The notes: generated from the letters alone by a model not told the origin. Counted from the first letter of the stretch, positions 8,812 through 17,407 are shown. The stretch is DNA of 38,219 bases from Haloferacaceae archaeon (GCA_003554115.1 PWFE01000133.1:1-38219), one strand, 5' to 3'. A program made the numbers and translations.

Positions 8812-9720
8812 ATGTACACTGTCGTCGACCAACAGATCAGCCTCGATGTGGGCCAGCGGGGAAGTCGGTCGTTGTATCAGGCTGCCAGAGACAGCGATCC
8901 GCTCACGAAAGTTGCTTCCGAAGCACTGTCTGTGGCGCTCGAAGCAGGCTCGTCGGTGTTGCTGACAACCGGCTTTCCAATCGGGCCGACAGCCGTCCCC
9001 GAAACAGATGGCCCACTTGGAGCCGTCGTGCTCGCTGACGCACTGGCAGCGATCGGTGCTGAGCCGATACTTCTTGCTGATAGCCGAACCCAGCCAGTGA
9101 TCAGGGCACTCTGTGAGGAACTCGATCTCGAAGTGCGCCTCATTTCGGCTGAAGCCGACAGTGACCACTCATTGCTGGCCGACTGTGAGCCATCAGCGGT
9201 GATTGCGGTCGAAACTCCCGGCCGGAGTGCCGACGGAAGCTATCGAAACATGGCTGGCGAGGAGATTACCGCACAGCTTACTCCCCGAGATTCACTGTTC
9301 AAAGCGGCTGTCGACCGTGGGATACTCACCGTTGGGATCGGTGACGGCGGCAATGAGATCGGGATGGGGACGATCAGAGAGACAGTCATCGACACCGTCG
9401 ACCACGGCGAGACAATCGCGTGTGTGACGCCCGTCGACGAGTTGGTCGTTGCTGGCGTTTCGAACTGGGGAGCTTACGGCGTCGCCTGTGGGCTGTCACT
9501 TATGACCGGCCGGCAGTTGCTCCATACTGCCGAGACCGAACGCCGACTGCTAGCTGCCGCCGTTGAGGCGGGTGCAGTCGACGGCGTGAGTGGTGCGTCT
9601 ACCGAGTCAGTCGACGGAATTCCCGCTGTCGTGCACGCGGGCGTGGTGGAGATTCTTCGGCACTGCGAATCACAGCACAGCGACTCCACAACACTCCCTT
9701 GCGAAGATTCCATATCGTAG
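8812..9720 (+). CDS. D-glutamate cyclase-like protein (DUF4392 / GLUCM C-terminal domain)
   Basis: 302 residues that make up a single domain resembling the C-terminal half of D-glutamate cyclases. Visible blocks are TTGFPIGP (52-59), ETDGPLGA (64-71), VETPGR with GSYRNMAG (133-149) and the strongly conserved GDGGNEIGMG (177-186), which is likely part of the active site. Characterised relatives convert D-glutamate to 5-oxo-D-proline; the substrate of the archaeal stand-alone form is inferred, not shown. It is divergent from the TRAP operon and 68 bases before rio2, with no sign of a shared operon. An alternative description is a DUF4392 protein of unknown specificity. The sequence is complete, and the ATG at 8812 is supported by the upstream TATA-like box. 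Confidence 0.82.
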   Translation: MYTVVDQQISLDVGQRGSRSLYQAARDSDPLTKVASEALSVALEAGSSVLLTTGFPIGPTAVPETDGPLGAVVLADALAAIGAEPILLADSRTQPVIRALCEELDLEVRLISAEADSDHSLLADCEPSAVIAVETPGRSADGSYRNMAGEEITAQLTPRDSLFKAAVDRGILTVGIGDGGNEIGMGTIRETVIDTVDHGETIACVTPVDELVVAGVSNWGAYGVACGLSLMTGRQLLHTAETERRLLAAAVEAGAVDGVSGASTESVDGIPAVVHAGVVEILRHCESQHSDSTTLPCEDSIS

Positions 9721-9759
9721 AATATAGTTTATCGAATCGAAGTCGACCGACTCGTCGGG

Positions 9760-9767
9760 CTTTTAGG
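9760..9767 (+). promoter_or_regulatory. TATA-like box of rio2
   Basis: CTTTTAGG, 29 bases before the ATG at 9789. The same octamer occurs at the same distance before the PspAB-like gene (33148-33155). It rules against a longer start inside the spacer. Confidence 0.55.
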
Positions 9768-9788
9768 AGCCGGGAGCCTCCTGTGTGT

Positions 9789-10700
9789 ATGGTTCAGAAC
9801 GTCGCGTCGTTCTTTCGGGAGCTCGAACCCGAGGATTTCTATCTGTTGTCGGGCATCGAGCAGGGGATGCGCTTTTCGGAGTGGGTCCAGCGCGAACAGC
9901 TACCGAAGTATTCGAATCTCACCACAGAGGAAGTTACGTATCGCCTTGATCGCTGTATGAAACATGAGCTGATCGAGCGCAAAACTATCCAGTACGAGGG
10001 CTACCAGCTCACCTTCGAGGGCTACGACGCGCTGGCTCTCCGGAGCTTTTCGGAGCGAGACACCGTCGACGGCGTCGGTGCGCCGCTGGGTGTCGGCAAA
10101 GAAAGCGATGTGTATGAGGCGATGTCGTTCCAGCCACTCGCGTTAAAATACCACCGCGAAGGGATTACGAATTTCCGCGAAGTCAAACGCGAACGTGAGT
10201 ACACCGCCGACCATAACCACGTTTCGTGGCTCTATACGGCGCGTAAAGCTGCCGAAGCCGAGTACGATGCCCTCGAAACGCTGTATCCAGACGTGTCGGT
10301 CCCCCGGCCCGTCGACCAGAATCGCCATGCGATTGTCATGGAAAAACTCGACGGCGGCGAACTCTCTCGCGTGCGACTCGAATCCTCGCAAGTTGTCGGC
10401 GTGTTGGATTTGATCCTCGAAGAGCTGGCTGCCGCCTACAGCGCGGGGTTCGTCCATGCGGATCTCAGCGAGTACAACGTGTTCGTCGACGAATCGGGGA
10501 TCACGATCTTCGATTGGCCCCAGGCCGTCCCGACCGACCACGACAATGCTCGCGAGCTGTTGGGTCGTGATCTCACAAACATCTACGGCTACTTCCGGCG
10601 AAAATATCCGAGCGAAACCCCTGAGTCGGTCGATATCGAGGCGCTCGGCAATGCTATCGTCGACGACGAGTTGGAATCGATCCAGTCGTATTGCGACTGA
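9789..10700 (+). CDS. rio2: RIO2-type serine/threonine protein kinase
   Basis: 303 residues. Residues 1-90 form the winged-helix domain that distinguishes RIO2 from RIO1. The RIO kinase domain follows: nucleotide loop LGVGKESDVYEA (100-111), ATP-binding Lys120 in PLALKYHR, catalytic loop HADLSEYN (223-230, Asp225 and Asn230), and metal-binding Asp242 in IFDWPQA. RIO2 is an ATPase/kinase needed for late maturation of the small ribosomal subunit in eukaryotes, and archaeal homologues are thought to do the same. The ATG at 9789 places the normal MVQNVASFF-type N terminus 29 bases after a TATA-like box. A frame extension to 9699 is rejected. The gene appears monocistronic. Confidence 0.95.
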   Translation: MVQNVASFFRELEPEDFYLLSGIEQGMRFSEWVQREQLPKYSNLTTEEVTYRLDRCMKHELIERKTIQYEGYQLTFEGYDALALRSFSERDTVDGVGAPLGVGKESDVYEAMSFQPLALKYHREGITNFREVKREREYTADHNHVSWLYTARKAAEAEYDALETLYPDVSVPRPVDQNRHAIVMEKLDGGELSRVRLESSQVVGVLDLILEELAAAYSAGFVHADLSEYNVFVDESGITIFDWPQAVPTDHDNARELLGRDLTNIYGYFRRKYPSETPESVDIEALGNAIVDDELESIQSYCD

Positions 10701-10781
10701 TAAATTTTATACTGCTATATAGAATCCCTAATGTTGCCGACCAACGGCAGGACTGTCGAACGGTTCGGTAAGAGACGAGTG

Positions 10782-10830
10782 GTTCGGACCGAACAGCGGT
10801 TCGAGTAACACACACCACTCCAGTGTGGTG
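10782..10830. repeat. two short inverted repeats between rio2 and the stress-protein gene
   Basis: GTTCGG-A-CCGAAC (10782-10794) and CACCAC-TCCAGT-GTGGTG (10813-10830) lie in the 233-base spacer 10701-10933. They could be a rio2 terminator region or operators for the downstream gene; there is no T-run directly after either. An A+T-rich patch at 10701-10730 follows the rio2 stop. Confidence 0.35.
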
Positions 10831-10903
10831 ATTCAGTCAGTAGACGACATCGGCTCGCCGCAGCGTTTCAGTTCGGTAGTCTGTCGACCTGATCGCTGAG
10901 ACA

Positions 10904-10911
10904 GTTTATTT
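10904..10911 (+). promoter_or_regulatory. TATA-like box of the universal stress protein gene
   Basis: GTTTATTT, 30 bases before the ATG at 10934. It supports this ATG rather than a TTG at 10910. Confidence 0.5.
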
Positions 10912-10933
10912 GACTCGCAGTGGCCCGAACGGT

Positions 10934-11833
10934 ATGCAACAGCTTGAGACGGTGTTGGTCCCGACCGATGGCAGCGACGGCGCGATGGCCGGCGTGCGAT
11001 GGGGGGTCGCCCTCGCCGAGCGTCTGGGAGCTACACTCCACATACTGTCGGTCGTCGACACTGGCGACTCGGCCGCAATCGACTCGGTTCGTGAGCCAAC
11101 ACGGGTTGTCGAGGCCCTCGAAACTGAGGCCCACAATGCCATTAGGGCCGTCGAAACCCACATCGAGAAGTCGACGGCGAGTCTGTCAGTGACGACCGCT
11201 GTCCGACGCGGTTCGCCACACGAAACGATCCGTACGTACGCCGCCCAGCAGGCCGTCGACGTGATCGTGATGGGGACGACTGGTCGAAGCGGGCTCAACC
11301 GGCTGCTGCTCGGCAGCACGACAGAGCGCGTGCTTCGGACGACAACTCGGCCCCTGCTCGCAGTGCCACCGGCGGCAGGCGAACCAGCCTTCGACCGAAT
11401 ACTGTTGCCGACCGACGGCAGCGAGGGAGCCGAACGCGCCGTCGACTGGGGGGTGTGGCTCGCCAGCGAGTTGGATGCAATGGTATACGCACTGTATGCA
11501 GTCGATACGGGTCGGTTCCCGGCGGAAACAACGCCAAGCGAACTGCTCGAGCATCTCGAAACGGAGGGACAGACAGCACTCGAGAGCGTCCGAGCCCAAA
11601 CGAACGCAGCTGGTGTTCGAACCACTGGGTCAGTCACCAGCGGGCCGCCGGCGAAAGCCATTCTCACAGCGACCGAACAAAACGACATCGACCTAGTGAG
11701 TATCGGCACACGAGGCCGGCATGGCATCCCCCAGCGGCTCCTCGGAAGTGTGACCGAGCATGTCGTCCGAACCGCGCCGGTGGCCGTCTTCTGTATCCCA
11801 CAAGTAGTCGACGAAAACTCACAACGCGACTAA
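10934..11833 (+). CDS. tandem universal stress protein (two UspA domains)
   Basis: 299 residues with two UspA domains of about 145 residues each. Each begins with a strand plus PTDGS (10-14 and again near 160) and ends with an ATP-binding loop, VMGTTGRSGLNRLLLGS (113-129) and IGTRGRHGIPQRLLGS in the second half. The G-x2-G-x9-G-S/T pattern marks the ATP-binding type of Usp. Haloarchaea carry many paralogues with roles in stress or energy regulation; the partner of this one is unknown. It is convergent with the TrmB-like gene and not obviously part of an operon. The ATG at 10934 is chosen over an upstream TTG because of the promoter spacing. Confidence 0.92.
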   Translation: MQQLETVLVPTDGSDGAMAGVRWGVALAERLGATLHILSVVDTGDSAAIDSVREPTRVVEALETEAHNAIRAVETHIEKSTASLSVTTAVRRGSPHETIRTYAAQQAVDVIVMGTTGRSGLNRLLLGSTTERVLRTTTRPLLAVPPAAGEPAFDRILLPTDGSEGAERAVDWGVWLASELDAMVYALYAVDTGRFPAETTPSELLEHLETEGQTALESVRAQTNAAGVRTTGSVTSGPPAKAILTATEQNDIDLVSIGTRGRHGIPQRLLGSVTEHVVRTAPVAVFCIPQVVDENSQRD

Positions 11834-11863
11834 CAGATCGTCGCTCGTGGTGGCCGGACTGCG

Positions 11864-12910
11864 TCAGTCCTCGAACGCCAGCCGCACGCGGTCGGCTTCA
11901 ATGGTTTCGAGAAACGCACCGTAGCCGCCGACAGTGTAGGTCTCGCCGCCGGAGTCGACTGTGAGACTGTGTTCGACCGGAAACGAGTTGTTCGTCGGCT
12001 CGATCAACCCTTGGGTGACGCTGACAACGCGACACGAACGGTCGACGGGTTCGTTGTCCGCGGTGGTTCGACCCTCGATGTGGGCCGTAAGCGTCGCGTC
12101 GGCCCGAAGCCAGAGGGTGGCCTGAAAAATGGTGTGTCGAAAGTTCTCGTATTCGACCGGCAACTCGGCTGGCTCAGCGACCGCCGCCTCTCGGGCGACC
12201 GGCCAGTAGTTGCCGAAAAAGGAGGCGACGATTACGGGGCCCAGATGCTTCTGGGCGAAAACGATGGCTTGGGTGTCGCTGTGGGCACTCGAAAGCATGC
12301 CAATGGGAGCGACAATCCCTACTTGATGGTCGACGGTCAGCATCGTCGGCATCGTTTCGCTCCAGACCCGGCTCACACTGGCAAGCCGAGTGGCCTCCGG
12401 AGGCAGTTCGTGCGCCCCGGAGACGAGCAACACCACCAACAGCCCGCGGTCTCTGGCCGCTTGGAGAGAGTCGGCGAGCTCGTCGAGCAGTCCAACCGGC
12501 ACCGAGAGAATGAGTTCCTCGTCGGCCTCACTTATAAACGACCGAAGCCGTTTGAGCACCGTCACCCGACTTTTGACGACCTCAAACTGATCACCACTGG
12601 GCTCGGTGCGGGTGTACCGGGTTTCGAGGGCTGGCAGGATTGATTCGGCATCCCGAATGAGTTCGTCGACGACCTCGTCGGGCGGGAGTGCACGAATCGT
12701 CGTTGGCACTGCGTGGTCGGCGACTTGGACGAACCCTCGATCTGCAAGCGTTTCGCTGACGCTGTAGACGTAGCGTTTGGAGACGCCTGCCACGTCGGCA
12801 ATCGTGCTGGCGGTCGCTTCGCCGTGTTCCAACAGAGTGAGATAGGTGTCGACCTCCTTTTCCGAAAGGCCGAACCGCCGTAAGTGTGCGCGAAGCGTGG
12901 CGTCATCCAT
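11864..12910 (-). CDS. TrmB-family transcriptional regulator
   Basis: 348 residues. Residues 1-75 form a winged helix-turn-helix (LRRFGLSEKEVDTYLTLLEHG, then ADVAGVSKRYVYSVSETL), continued by a helical linker and a C-terminal sensor domain with SEADEELILSVPVG, the pattern of TrmB/TrmBL regulators that bind sugars. These proteins control sugar uptake and central carbon genes in archaea. It lies 46 bases downstream of the GH15 gene on the same strand but has its own promoter and a palindrome near the start, so it may both be co-transcribed and autoregulate. Control of the GH15 gene is inferred from position only. Confidence 0.88.
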   Translation of the reverse strand: MDDATLRAHLRRFGLSEKEVDTYLTLLEHGEATASTIADVAGVSKRYVYSVSETLADRGFVQVADHAVPTTIRALPPDEVVDELIRDAESILPALETRYTRTEPSGDQFEVVKSRVTVLKRLRSFISEADEELILSVPVGLLDELADSLQAARDRGLLVVLLVSGAHELPPEATRLASVSRVWSETMPTMLTVDHQVGIVAPIGMLSSAHSDTQAIVFAQKHLGPVIVASFFGNYWPVAREAAVAEPAELPVEYENFRHTIFQATLWLRADATLTAHIEGRTTADNEPVDRSCRVVSVTQGLIEPTNNSFPVEHSLTVDSGGETYTVGGYGAFLETIEADRVRLAFED

Positions 12911-12917
12911 ACGCCCA

Positions 12918-12928
12918 CTGCTCAGCAG
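12918..12928. promoter_or_regulatory. palindrome between TATA box and start of the TrmB-like gene
   Basis: CTGCT-C-AGCAG, an 11-base palindrome lying between the TATA-like box (12931-12940) and the ATG at 12910. This is where a repressor operator would sit. Autoregulation is an inference. Confidence 0.4.
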
Positions 12929-12930
12929 AG

Positions 12931-12940
12931 ATACTTAAAA
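12931..12940 (-). promoter_or_regulatory. TATA-like box of the TrmB-like gene
   Basis: TTTTAAGTAT on the minus strand, about 30 bases before the ATG at 12910. It indicates a promoter internal to the GH15-TrmB gene pair. Confidence 0.6.
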
Positions 12941-12956
12941 GGGACCGCGGAGACAG

Positions 12957-14897
12957 CTATCTGTCTCGACGAAACAACGGCGAGATACGTTCTTCCGATT
13001 GAGGGTCGTGCTGCAGCGAGTCGGCATTGCCGTCGGCATCGCTGCTGCAGAGATAGATCGCGCTATTCATCAGCCCGAGATGGCTGAACGCCTGCGGATA
13101 GTTGCCGAACAGCTCGCCTGTCGACGGGTCGACGCGTTCGGCGAGCAGCCCGAGTGGCGAGCTGTGCGCAAGGACGGTCTCGAACAGCTCGGTGGCCTCT
13201 GCCGTGCGACCGGCCAACACGAGTACATCGACTAACCAGAAGGTACACAGCAAAAACGCATTGGGTTCGGGTGGAATCGCGTCGGTGTACTTCGTTCGGT
13301 AGACCAGCCCGTCGTCAGTAAGGAGTTCCTCCATTACAGTCTCAATAGTCGACTCCACGCGCGGGTCGTCAGCCGGCAGGAACTCATAGAGCGGAACCAA
13401 CAGCGCGCTCGCATCCAGCGCGCGGTCAGTCTCGAAATGCTGGACGAAACTGCCGGCAGCCTCGCTGTATCCCCGGTCGACAATGGCTTCACGAATCGCC
13501 TCTCGGGTGGTTTCCCAGCGGTCGGCGGGATACTCACGGTCACACGCGTGGGCGAGTTCGAGCCCGCGGTCGATGGCGACCCAACACAGCAGTTTCGAGT
13601 GCAGATAGTGTCGTTGCTCGCCACGGAACTCCCAGATCCCGGCATCAGGTTCGTCCCACACGTCACAGACGTGGTTGATAATCGCCCGAATGGAGTCCCA
13701 GTCGTCGGTCGACAACGTTTCGTCGTGCTGGAGCGTCTCGTAGATCCCCTGGATGATCGCGCCGTAGACGTCGGTCTGCTGCTGGGAGAACGCCGCATTG
13801 CCGACTCTGACTGGGTTCGAATGCCGGTAGCCCGCCAAGTGGTCGAGTTCGAACTCTTCGAGGTCGGTTTCGCCGTGGACGCCGTACAGCGGTTGGATCG
13901 CCGCCGGATCGTCATCGCTGACCGACCGGAACCACTCGAAGTAGCGTTCGGCTTCCTCGGTGCGGCCAAAATTGTACAGTGCTTGGACGGTGAATTTGGC
14001 GTCTCGAATCCAGTTGTACCGATAATCCCAGTTGTGGTCGCCGCCGTATTGTTCGGGCAGCGAGGTCGTCGGGGCCGCATAGATCGCCCCAGAGCCGCTG
14101 TTGATCAGGAGTTTGAGTACTAGTCCCGACCGAACCACGTGTTCGTACCACGGATTGTTGTCGACGATCTGGGTCGCCGCCGCCTCGAACTCGGCGACCC
14201 ACTCCTCCCAGTACTCTCGCGTTGCGGTGAGACTCCGGCGATACGCCTTCGGTGACATCCCGCTGTGCTCGCCGTACTGCAGGCCAACCCAGAGCGTCTC
14301 ACCCTCAGTGAGTCGCTGGAAGCCGACCGCCCGGTCTCGCCGTTTTGTATCGAGCGAAAGCGGCCCATGAGACTGCACGAACAGTGGTTCGTCGCCACCG
14401 TGGGCGACCAGCCGGTCGTGGGCTGAATCATCAGCCGCAGCAGGAGTCGTGTCATCGGTTGAGGTGTCTCTTGGATCGTCGACTCTCTCGATGGTCGTCT
14501 CAGCGCGCGCGTAGTCGAACCGCGGGACGAACTCACATTCGACGCGGAGTGTGCCCGCAGCACATCTGAGTCGGCGGTAGATCGCTGGCTGAAACGTCGA
14601 CTCAGCACCACTGCTCGAAACAGGCATGAAATCGGTGAGCACCGCGCGGCCGGAGTCAGTCTCAAAGGTCGTCTGGAGGATGTTGGTGCGGTCGAGATAC
14701 TGCTGGTGAGCGTCGTAGCTGTCGGTCGGCCGGAGGACAAACTGGCCGCCGCGGTCGGCATCGAGCAGGCGAGCGAACACGCTTGGTGAGGCGACGTGTG
14801 GAAAGCAACACCAATCTATCGAGCCGTCGCTACTCACGAGCGCACAGCGGTCGTCGTTGCCGATGAGTCCGTACTCGGCGAGTGGAGTGTATCCCAT
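12957..14897 (-). CDS. GH15 family glycoside hydrolase (glucoamylase/trehalase-like)
   Basis: 646 residues, the normal size for archaeal and bacterial GH15 enzymes. The N-terminal beta domain starts with PLAEYGLIGNDDRCALVSSD and IDWCCFP. The (alpha/alpha)6 barrel has HNWDYRYNWIRDAKF (288-302), the catalytic acid Glu423 in AGIWEFRG (419-426) followed by HSKLLCWVAIDRG, and the proposed catalytic base Glu587 in GLLAERVD, then GNYPQAFSHLGLMNSA. Members hydrolyse alpha-1,4-glucans or trehalose from the non-reducing end; which one cannot be decided here. No signal peptide is present, so it is cytoplasmic. It is divergent from an LLM oxidoreductase and upstream of a TrmB-type regulator, suggesting a sugar-responsive locus. 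Confidence 0.93.
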   Translation of the reverse strand: MGYTPLAEYGLIGNDDRCALVSSDGSIDWCCFPHVASPSVFARLLDADRGGQFVLRPTDSYDAHQQYLDRTNILQTTFETDSGRAVLTDFMPVSSSGAESTFQPAIYRRLRCAAGTLRVECEFVPRFDYARAETTIERVDDPRDTSTDDTTPAAADDSAHDRLVAHGGDEPLFVQSHGPLSLDTKRRDRAVGFQRLTEGETLWVGLQYGEHSGMSPKAYRRSLTATREYWEEWVAEFEAAATQIVDNNPWYEHVVRSGLVLKLLINSGSGAIYAAPTTSLPEQYGGDHNWDYRYNWIRDAKFTVQALYNFGRTEEAERYFEWFRSVSDDDPAAIQPLYGVHGETDLEEFELDHLAGYRHSNPVRVGNAAFSQQQTDVYGAIIQGIYETLQHDETLSTDDWDSIRAIINHVCDVWDEPDAGIWEFRGEQRHYLHSKLLCWVAIDRGLELAHACDREYPADRWETTREAIREAIVDRGYSEAAGSFVQHFETDRALDASALLVPLYEFLPADDPRVESTIETVMEELLTDDGLVYRTKYTDAIPPEPNAFLLCTFWLVDVLVLAGRTAEATELFETVLAHSSPLGLLAERVDPSTGELFGNYPQAFSHLGLMNSAIYLCSSDADGNADSLQHDPQSEERISPLFRRDR

Positions 14898-15049
14898 GGT
14901 AGTCAGTGGCTACTGCGGGGTAGTCGACGCCTTCGGGTCGACCGTCGAGTGGGTAGCCGAGATAGATTCGAACTCCACGCCAACTCGAATAAGCATGCTG
15001 GCCCACAGAGCTAAGCCGCTGTTCGTGGACAGTCCGACTCGCCCATCCC

Positions 15050-16012
15050 ATGACCACACTCGGCTACCACGCATCCCACGAGCAGTTCGCACCCAGCAAG
15101 CTCCTCGAACACGTTCAGCTTGCCGAAAAGCACGGGTTTACCGAGGTGCTCGCCTCAGACCACTTCCATCCCTGGAGCCAGCGGCAGGGTGAGTCTGGCC
15201 ACGTCTGGTCATGGCTCGGCGCGGCGCTCGCCTCGACCGATCTGACGTACGGAACGGTCAACGCCCCCGGCTACCGGTATCATCCCGCCGTCATTGCGCA
15301 GGCCGCTGACACACTTCGGGAGATGCACCCCGAGCGATTCTGGCTGGCGGTCGGTAGCGGCCAGCAGCTTAACGAGGGAATTACGGGCGAACACTGGCCC
15401 GTCAAACGCGAGCGCAACGCCCGCCTTCGAGAGTGCGTCGACGTGATGCGCCGGCTCTGGGATGGCGAAACGGTCACCCACCACGGCCGGATCACCGTCG
15501 AGGAGGCCCACCTGTATACGCGACCGGAGCGTCCGCCGCCGCTGATCGGGGCCGCCCAGTCAGCCGAAACAGCGGCGTGGCTCGCAGAGTGGGCCGACGG
15601 GATGATAACAGTAGGAAGCCCCGACCGCGAGGCGCTCGCCGAGCGAATCGATGCTTTCCGCGAACGGGCACCTGACAAGCCGGTGTGCGTAAAATCCGAG
15701 ATCGCCTACGATCCTGATGAAACAGTGGCTCTCCAAGAGGCCGCCGACCAGTGGCTTTCGAACTGCCTTCCCGGACCCGTAACCCAAGAACTCCGCCGAC
15801 CAGAACAGTACGGCGCGCTCGGCGACCAGTTGCCGGTAGAAGAGATCACTAACCACGTCAACGTCTCGTCGGACCTCAACCAGCACACCGAGTGGCTCAA
15901 AGAGCTACTCGACTTCGAGGTCGACACCGTGATTATCCACAACGTGACGCCGAAGCAAACGCAGTTTATCGAGACGTTCGGTGAAGCGGTGCTACCTGAA
16001 CTTTCGGGGTGA
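15050..16012 (+). CDS. LLM class flavin-dependent oxidoreductase (TIGR03885-like)
   Basis: 320 residues of the luciferase-like (beta/alpha)8 fold. Typical segments are TLGYHASHEQFAPSKLLEHV at the N terminus, VLASDHFHPW (about 34-43), GTVNAPGYRYHPAVIAQ, WLAVGSGQQLNE and the LIGAAQSAETAAWLAEWADG block. The closest known group by pattern is the probable non-F420 flavin oxidoreductase family TIGR03885, whose substrate is unknown; F420 or FMN as cofactor cannot be settled from sequence. It is divergent from the GH15 gene (152-base spacer) and convergent with hsp20. The ATG at 15050 begins with the canonical first strand, so the start is firm. Confidence 0.87.
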   Translation: MTTLGYHASHEQFAPSKLLEHVQLAEKHGFTEVLASDHFHPWSQRQGESGHVWSWLGAALASTDLTYGTVNAPGYRYHPAVIAQAADTLREMHPERFWLAVGSGQQLNEGITGEHWPVKRERNARLRECVDVMRRLWDGETVTHHGRITVEEAHLYTRPERPPPLIGAAQSAETAAWLAEWADGMITVGSPDREALAERIDAFRERAPDKPVCVKSEIAYDPDETVALQEAADQWLSNCLPGPVTQELRRPEQYGALGDQLPVEEITNHVNVSSDLNQHTEWLKELLDFEVDTVIIHNVTPKQTQFIETFGEAVLPELSG

Positions 16013-16064
16013 TGCAGTTACAGAGACGAAAAGCGATGTCGTTACCGCGCAACAACTGGTGCGA

Positions 16065-16496
16065 TCACTCGACGTCGATCTGGTAGCCGCTGGTCGACTC
16101 CGGATCGAGTTTCGGAAGCGTCACTGTCAGCACGCCGTTGTTGTACGTCGCGGTGGCGTCCTGGGCTTGGACCTCATCGGGCAGCGCGATCTGTCGACGC
16201 ACCGACTCGCGTCGACGCTCTTGGCGGTGGAACTGTGCGGATTCGTCGGCCTCCTCGCTTTCGTACTCCGCGCTGATCGTTACGCTGTCGCGGTCGACCC
16301 GAAGATCGATGTCGTCTTGATCGTACCCGGGCAGGTCGACTGAGACCACCAGTTCGTCGCCGTGGTCAGCGACGTCCGCCGAGACCGTCGGCAGCATGGA
16401 TTCGGGCTCGAACGTTCGGCTCAACTCACCGAACTGCCGGTTCATTCGTTCGATCAGTTCGTCGAGTTCGCGGAACGGGTTGGGTCGTCCATCCAT
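16065..16496 (-). CDS. Hsp20/alpha-crystallin family small heat-shock protein
   Basis: 143 residues. A short N-terminal arm (PFRELDELIERMNRQFGEL) is followed by an alpha-crystallin domain (about 40-135) with DELVVSVDLPGYDQDDIDL, FHRQERRRESVRRQIALP and the GVLTVTLPK motif near the C terminus. It is an ATP-independent chaperone that holds unfolded proteins. A TTG nine codons upstream (16523) is in frame, but the ATG at 16496 matches the usual MDGRPNPF-like start and sits 29-34 bases from an A+T box. It is the last gene of a minus-strand run but has its own promoter. Confidence 0.93.
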   Translation of the reverse strand: MDGRPNPFRELDELIERMNRQFGELSRTFEPESMLPTVSADVADHGDELVVSVDLPGYDQDDIDLRVDRDSVTISAEYESEEADESAQFHRQERRRESVRRQIALPDEVQAQDATATYNNGVLTVTLPKLDPESTSGYQIDVE

Positions 16497-16524
16497 ACCC
16501 GTATAGTTGGGTTTCAGCGACAAG

Positions 16525-16530
16525 AATATT
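16525..16530 (-). promoter_or_regulatory. TATA-like box of hsp20
   Basis: AATATT, 29-34 bases upstream of the ATG at 16496, in the spacer between pheA and hsp20. It decides against the TTG start at 16523, which would sit almost on top of it. Confidence 0.5.
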
Positions 16531-16563
16531 GTTGCGCCTTAGCCAACAGGACGCGTCGACCGA

Positions 16564-17376
16564 TCAGTACAGGACGTGTTTCGTATCGTACGACCCGAGA
16601 TTACGAACCCACCCCTCGTCGACAATGCCGTCGATCTCTTCGATAGCTGCCTCCAGTCGGCTCTCATACAGGCCGGCTTCGAGATCGAAATGGAACAAAT
16701 AATCCCCGAGGCGGTTGCCGCTGGGCCGGGATTCGACCCGCGAGAGATTGATGTTGCGGTCGGCAAACGCTTCGAGCAGTTCGAGCAGCAAGCCGGGGTA
16801 GTTGACGTTCGGATAGACGACGAGCGTGGTTTTGCCGCCCGCATCCGACCGTTCGTCGACTGGCGCGAGCAAAAAAAACCGGGTGGCGTTCGAATCCTGA
16901 TCCTGAATATCTTCGGCAAGCACCTCCAGTTCGGTGCCGTTGGTGGCGTTGGCCGGATGGCCGATTGCGGCCACCGTCGCATCCTCGCGGGCGCGCTCGA
17001 CCCCACGGGCGGTGCTGGCGACTGCTTCTTGGTCGACGGTCGGATAGTTCGTCTCCAGATAGCTCCGACATTGGGCAAGCGCCTGTGAATGGCTGGCGAC
17101 CGTCTCGAAGGACTCGCCTTGGGCGAGTAGGGCGTGTCTAATCGGCGTTATAATCTCACTAACGACCGCAACATCGCGGTCGGCCAGCGCATCGAGTGTT
17201 TCGCTGACGCTGCCTTCAATACTGTTTTCGATGGGGACAACGCCCCGCTGGAAGCTGCCGTCAGCGACGGCTTCGATGATCGCAGTGACCGACTCGCGGA
17301 ACGACACCTCGTCGGCGACGGCACTGGCAGCACGGTGTGAGTAGGTCCCAGCCGGACCCAGAGTTACGGCCTTCAT
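16564..17376 (-). CDS. pheA: prephenate dehydratase
   Basis: 270 residues. It converts prephenate to phenylpyruvate in phenylalanine synthesis. The catalytic periplasmic-binding-like domain (1-185) begins TLGPAGTYSHRAA, contains VVPIENSIEGSVSETLD and ends with the SNATRFFLLAP segment equivalent to the catalytic TRF motif. The C-terminal ACT domain has NYPGLLLELLEAF and the regulatory ESRPSGNRLGDYLF motif, so feedback by phenylalanine is expected. It is the monofunctional type, without chorismate mutase. The ATG at 17376 is 31 bases from a TATA-like box. It lies 59 bases downstream of hisE. Confidence 0.96.
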   Translation of the reverse strand: MKAVTLGPAGTYSHRAASAVADEVSFRESVTAIIEAVADGSFQRGVVPIENSIEGSVSETLDALADRDVAVVSEIITPIRHALLAQGESFETVASHSQALAQCRSYLETNYPTVDQEAVASTARGVERAREDATVAAIGHPANATNGTELEVLAEDIQDQDSNATRFFLLAPVDERSDAGGKTTLVVYPNVNYPGLLLELLEAFADRNINLSRVESRPSGNRLGDYLFHFDLEAGLYESRLEAAIEEIDGIVDEGWVRNLGSYDTKHVLY

Positions 17377-17397
17377 TACCGGAAGTTGGACCAGCCA

Positions 17398-17407
17398 TTT
17401 GAAAAGG
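17398..17407 (-). promoter_or_regulatory. TATA-like box of pheA
   Basis: CTTTTCAAAT on the minus strand, about 31 bases before the ATG at 17376, between hisE and pheA. Confidence 0.5.
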
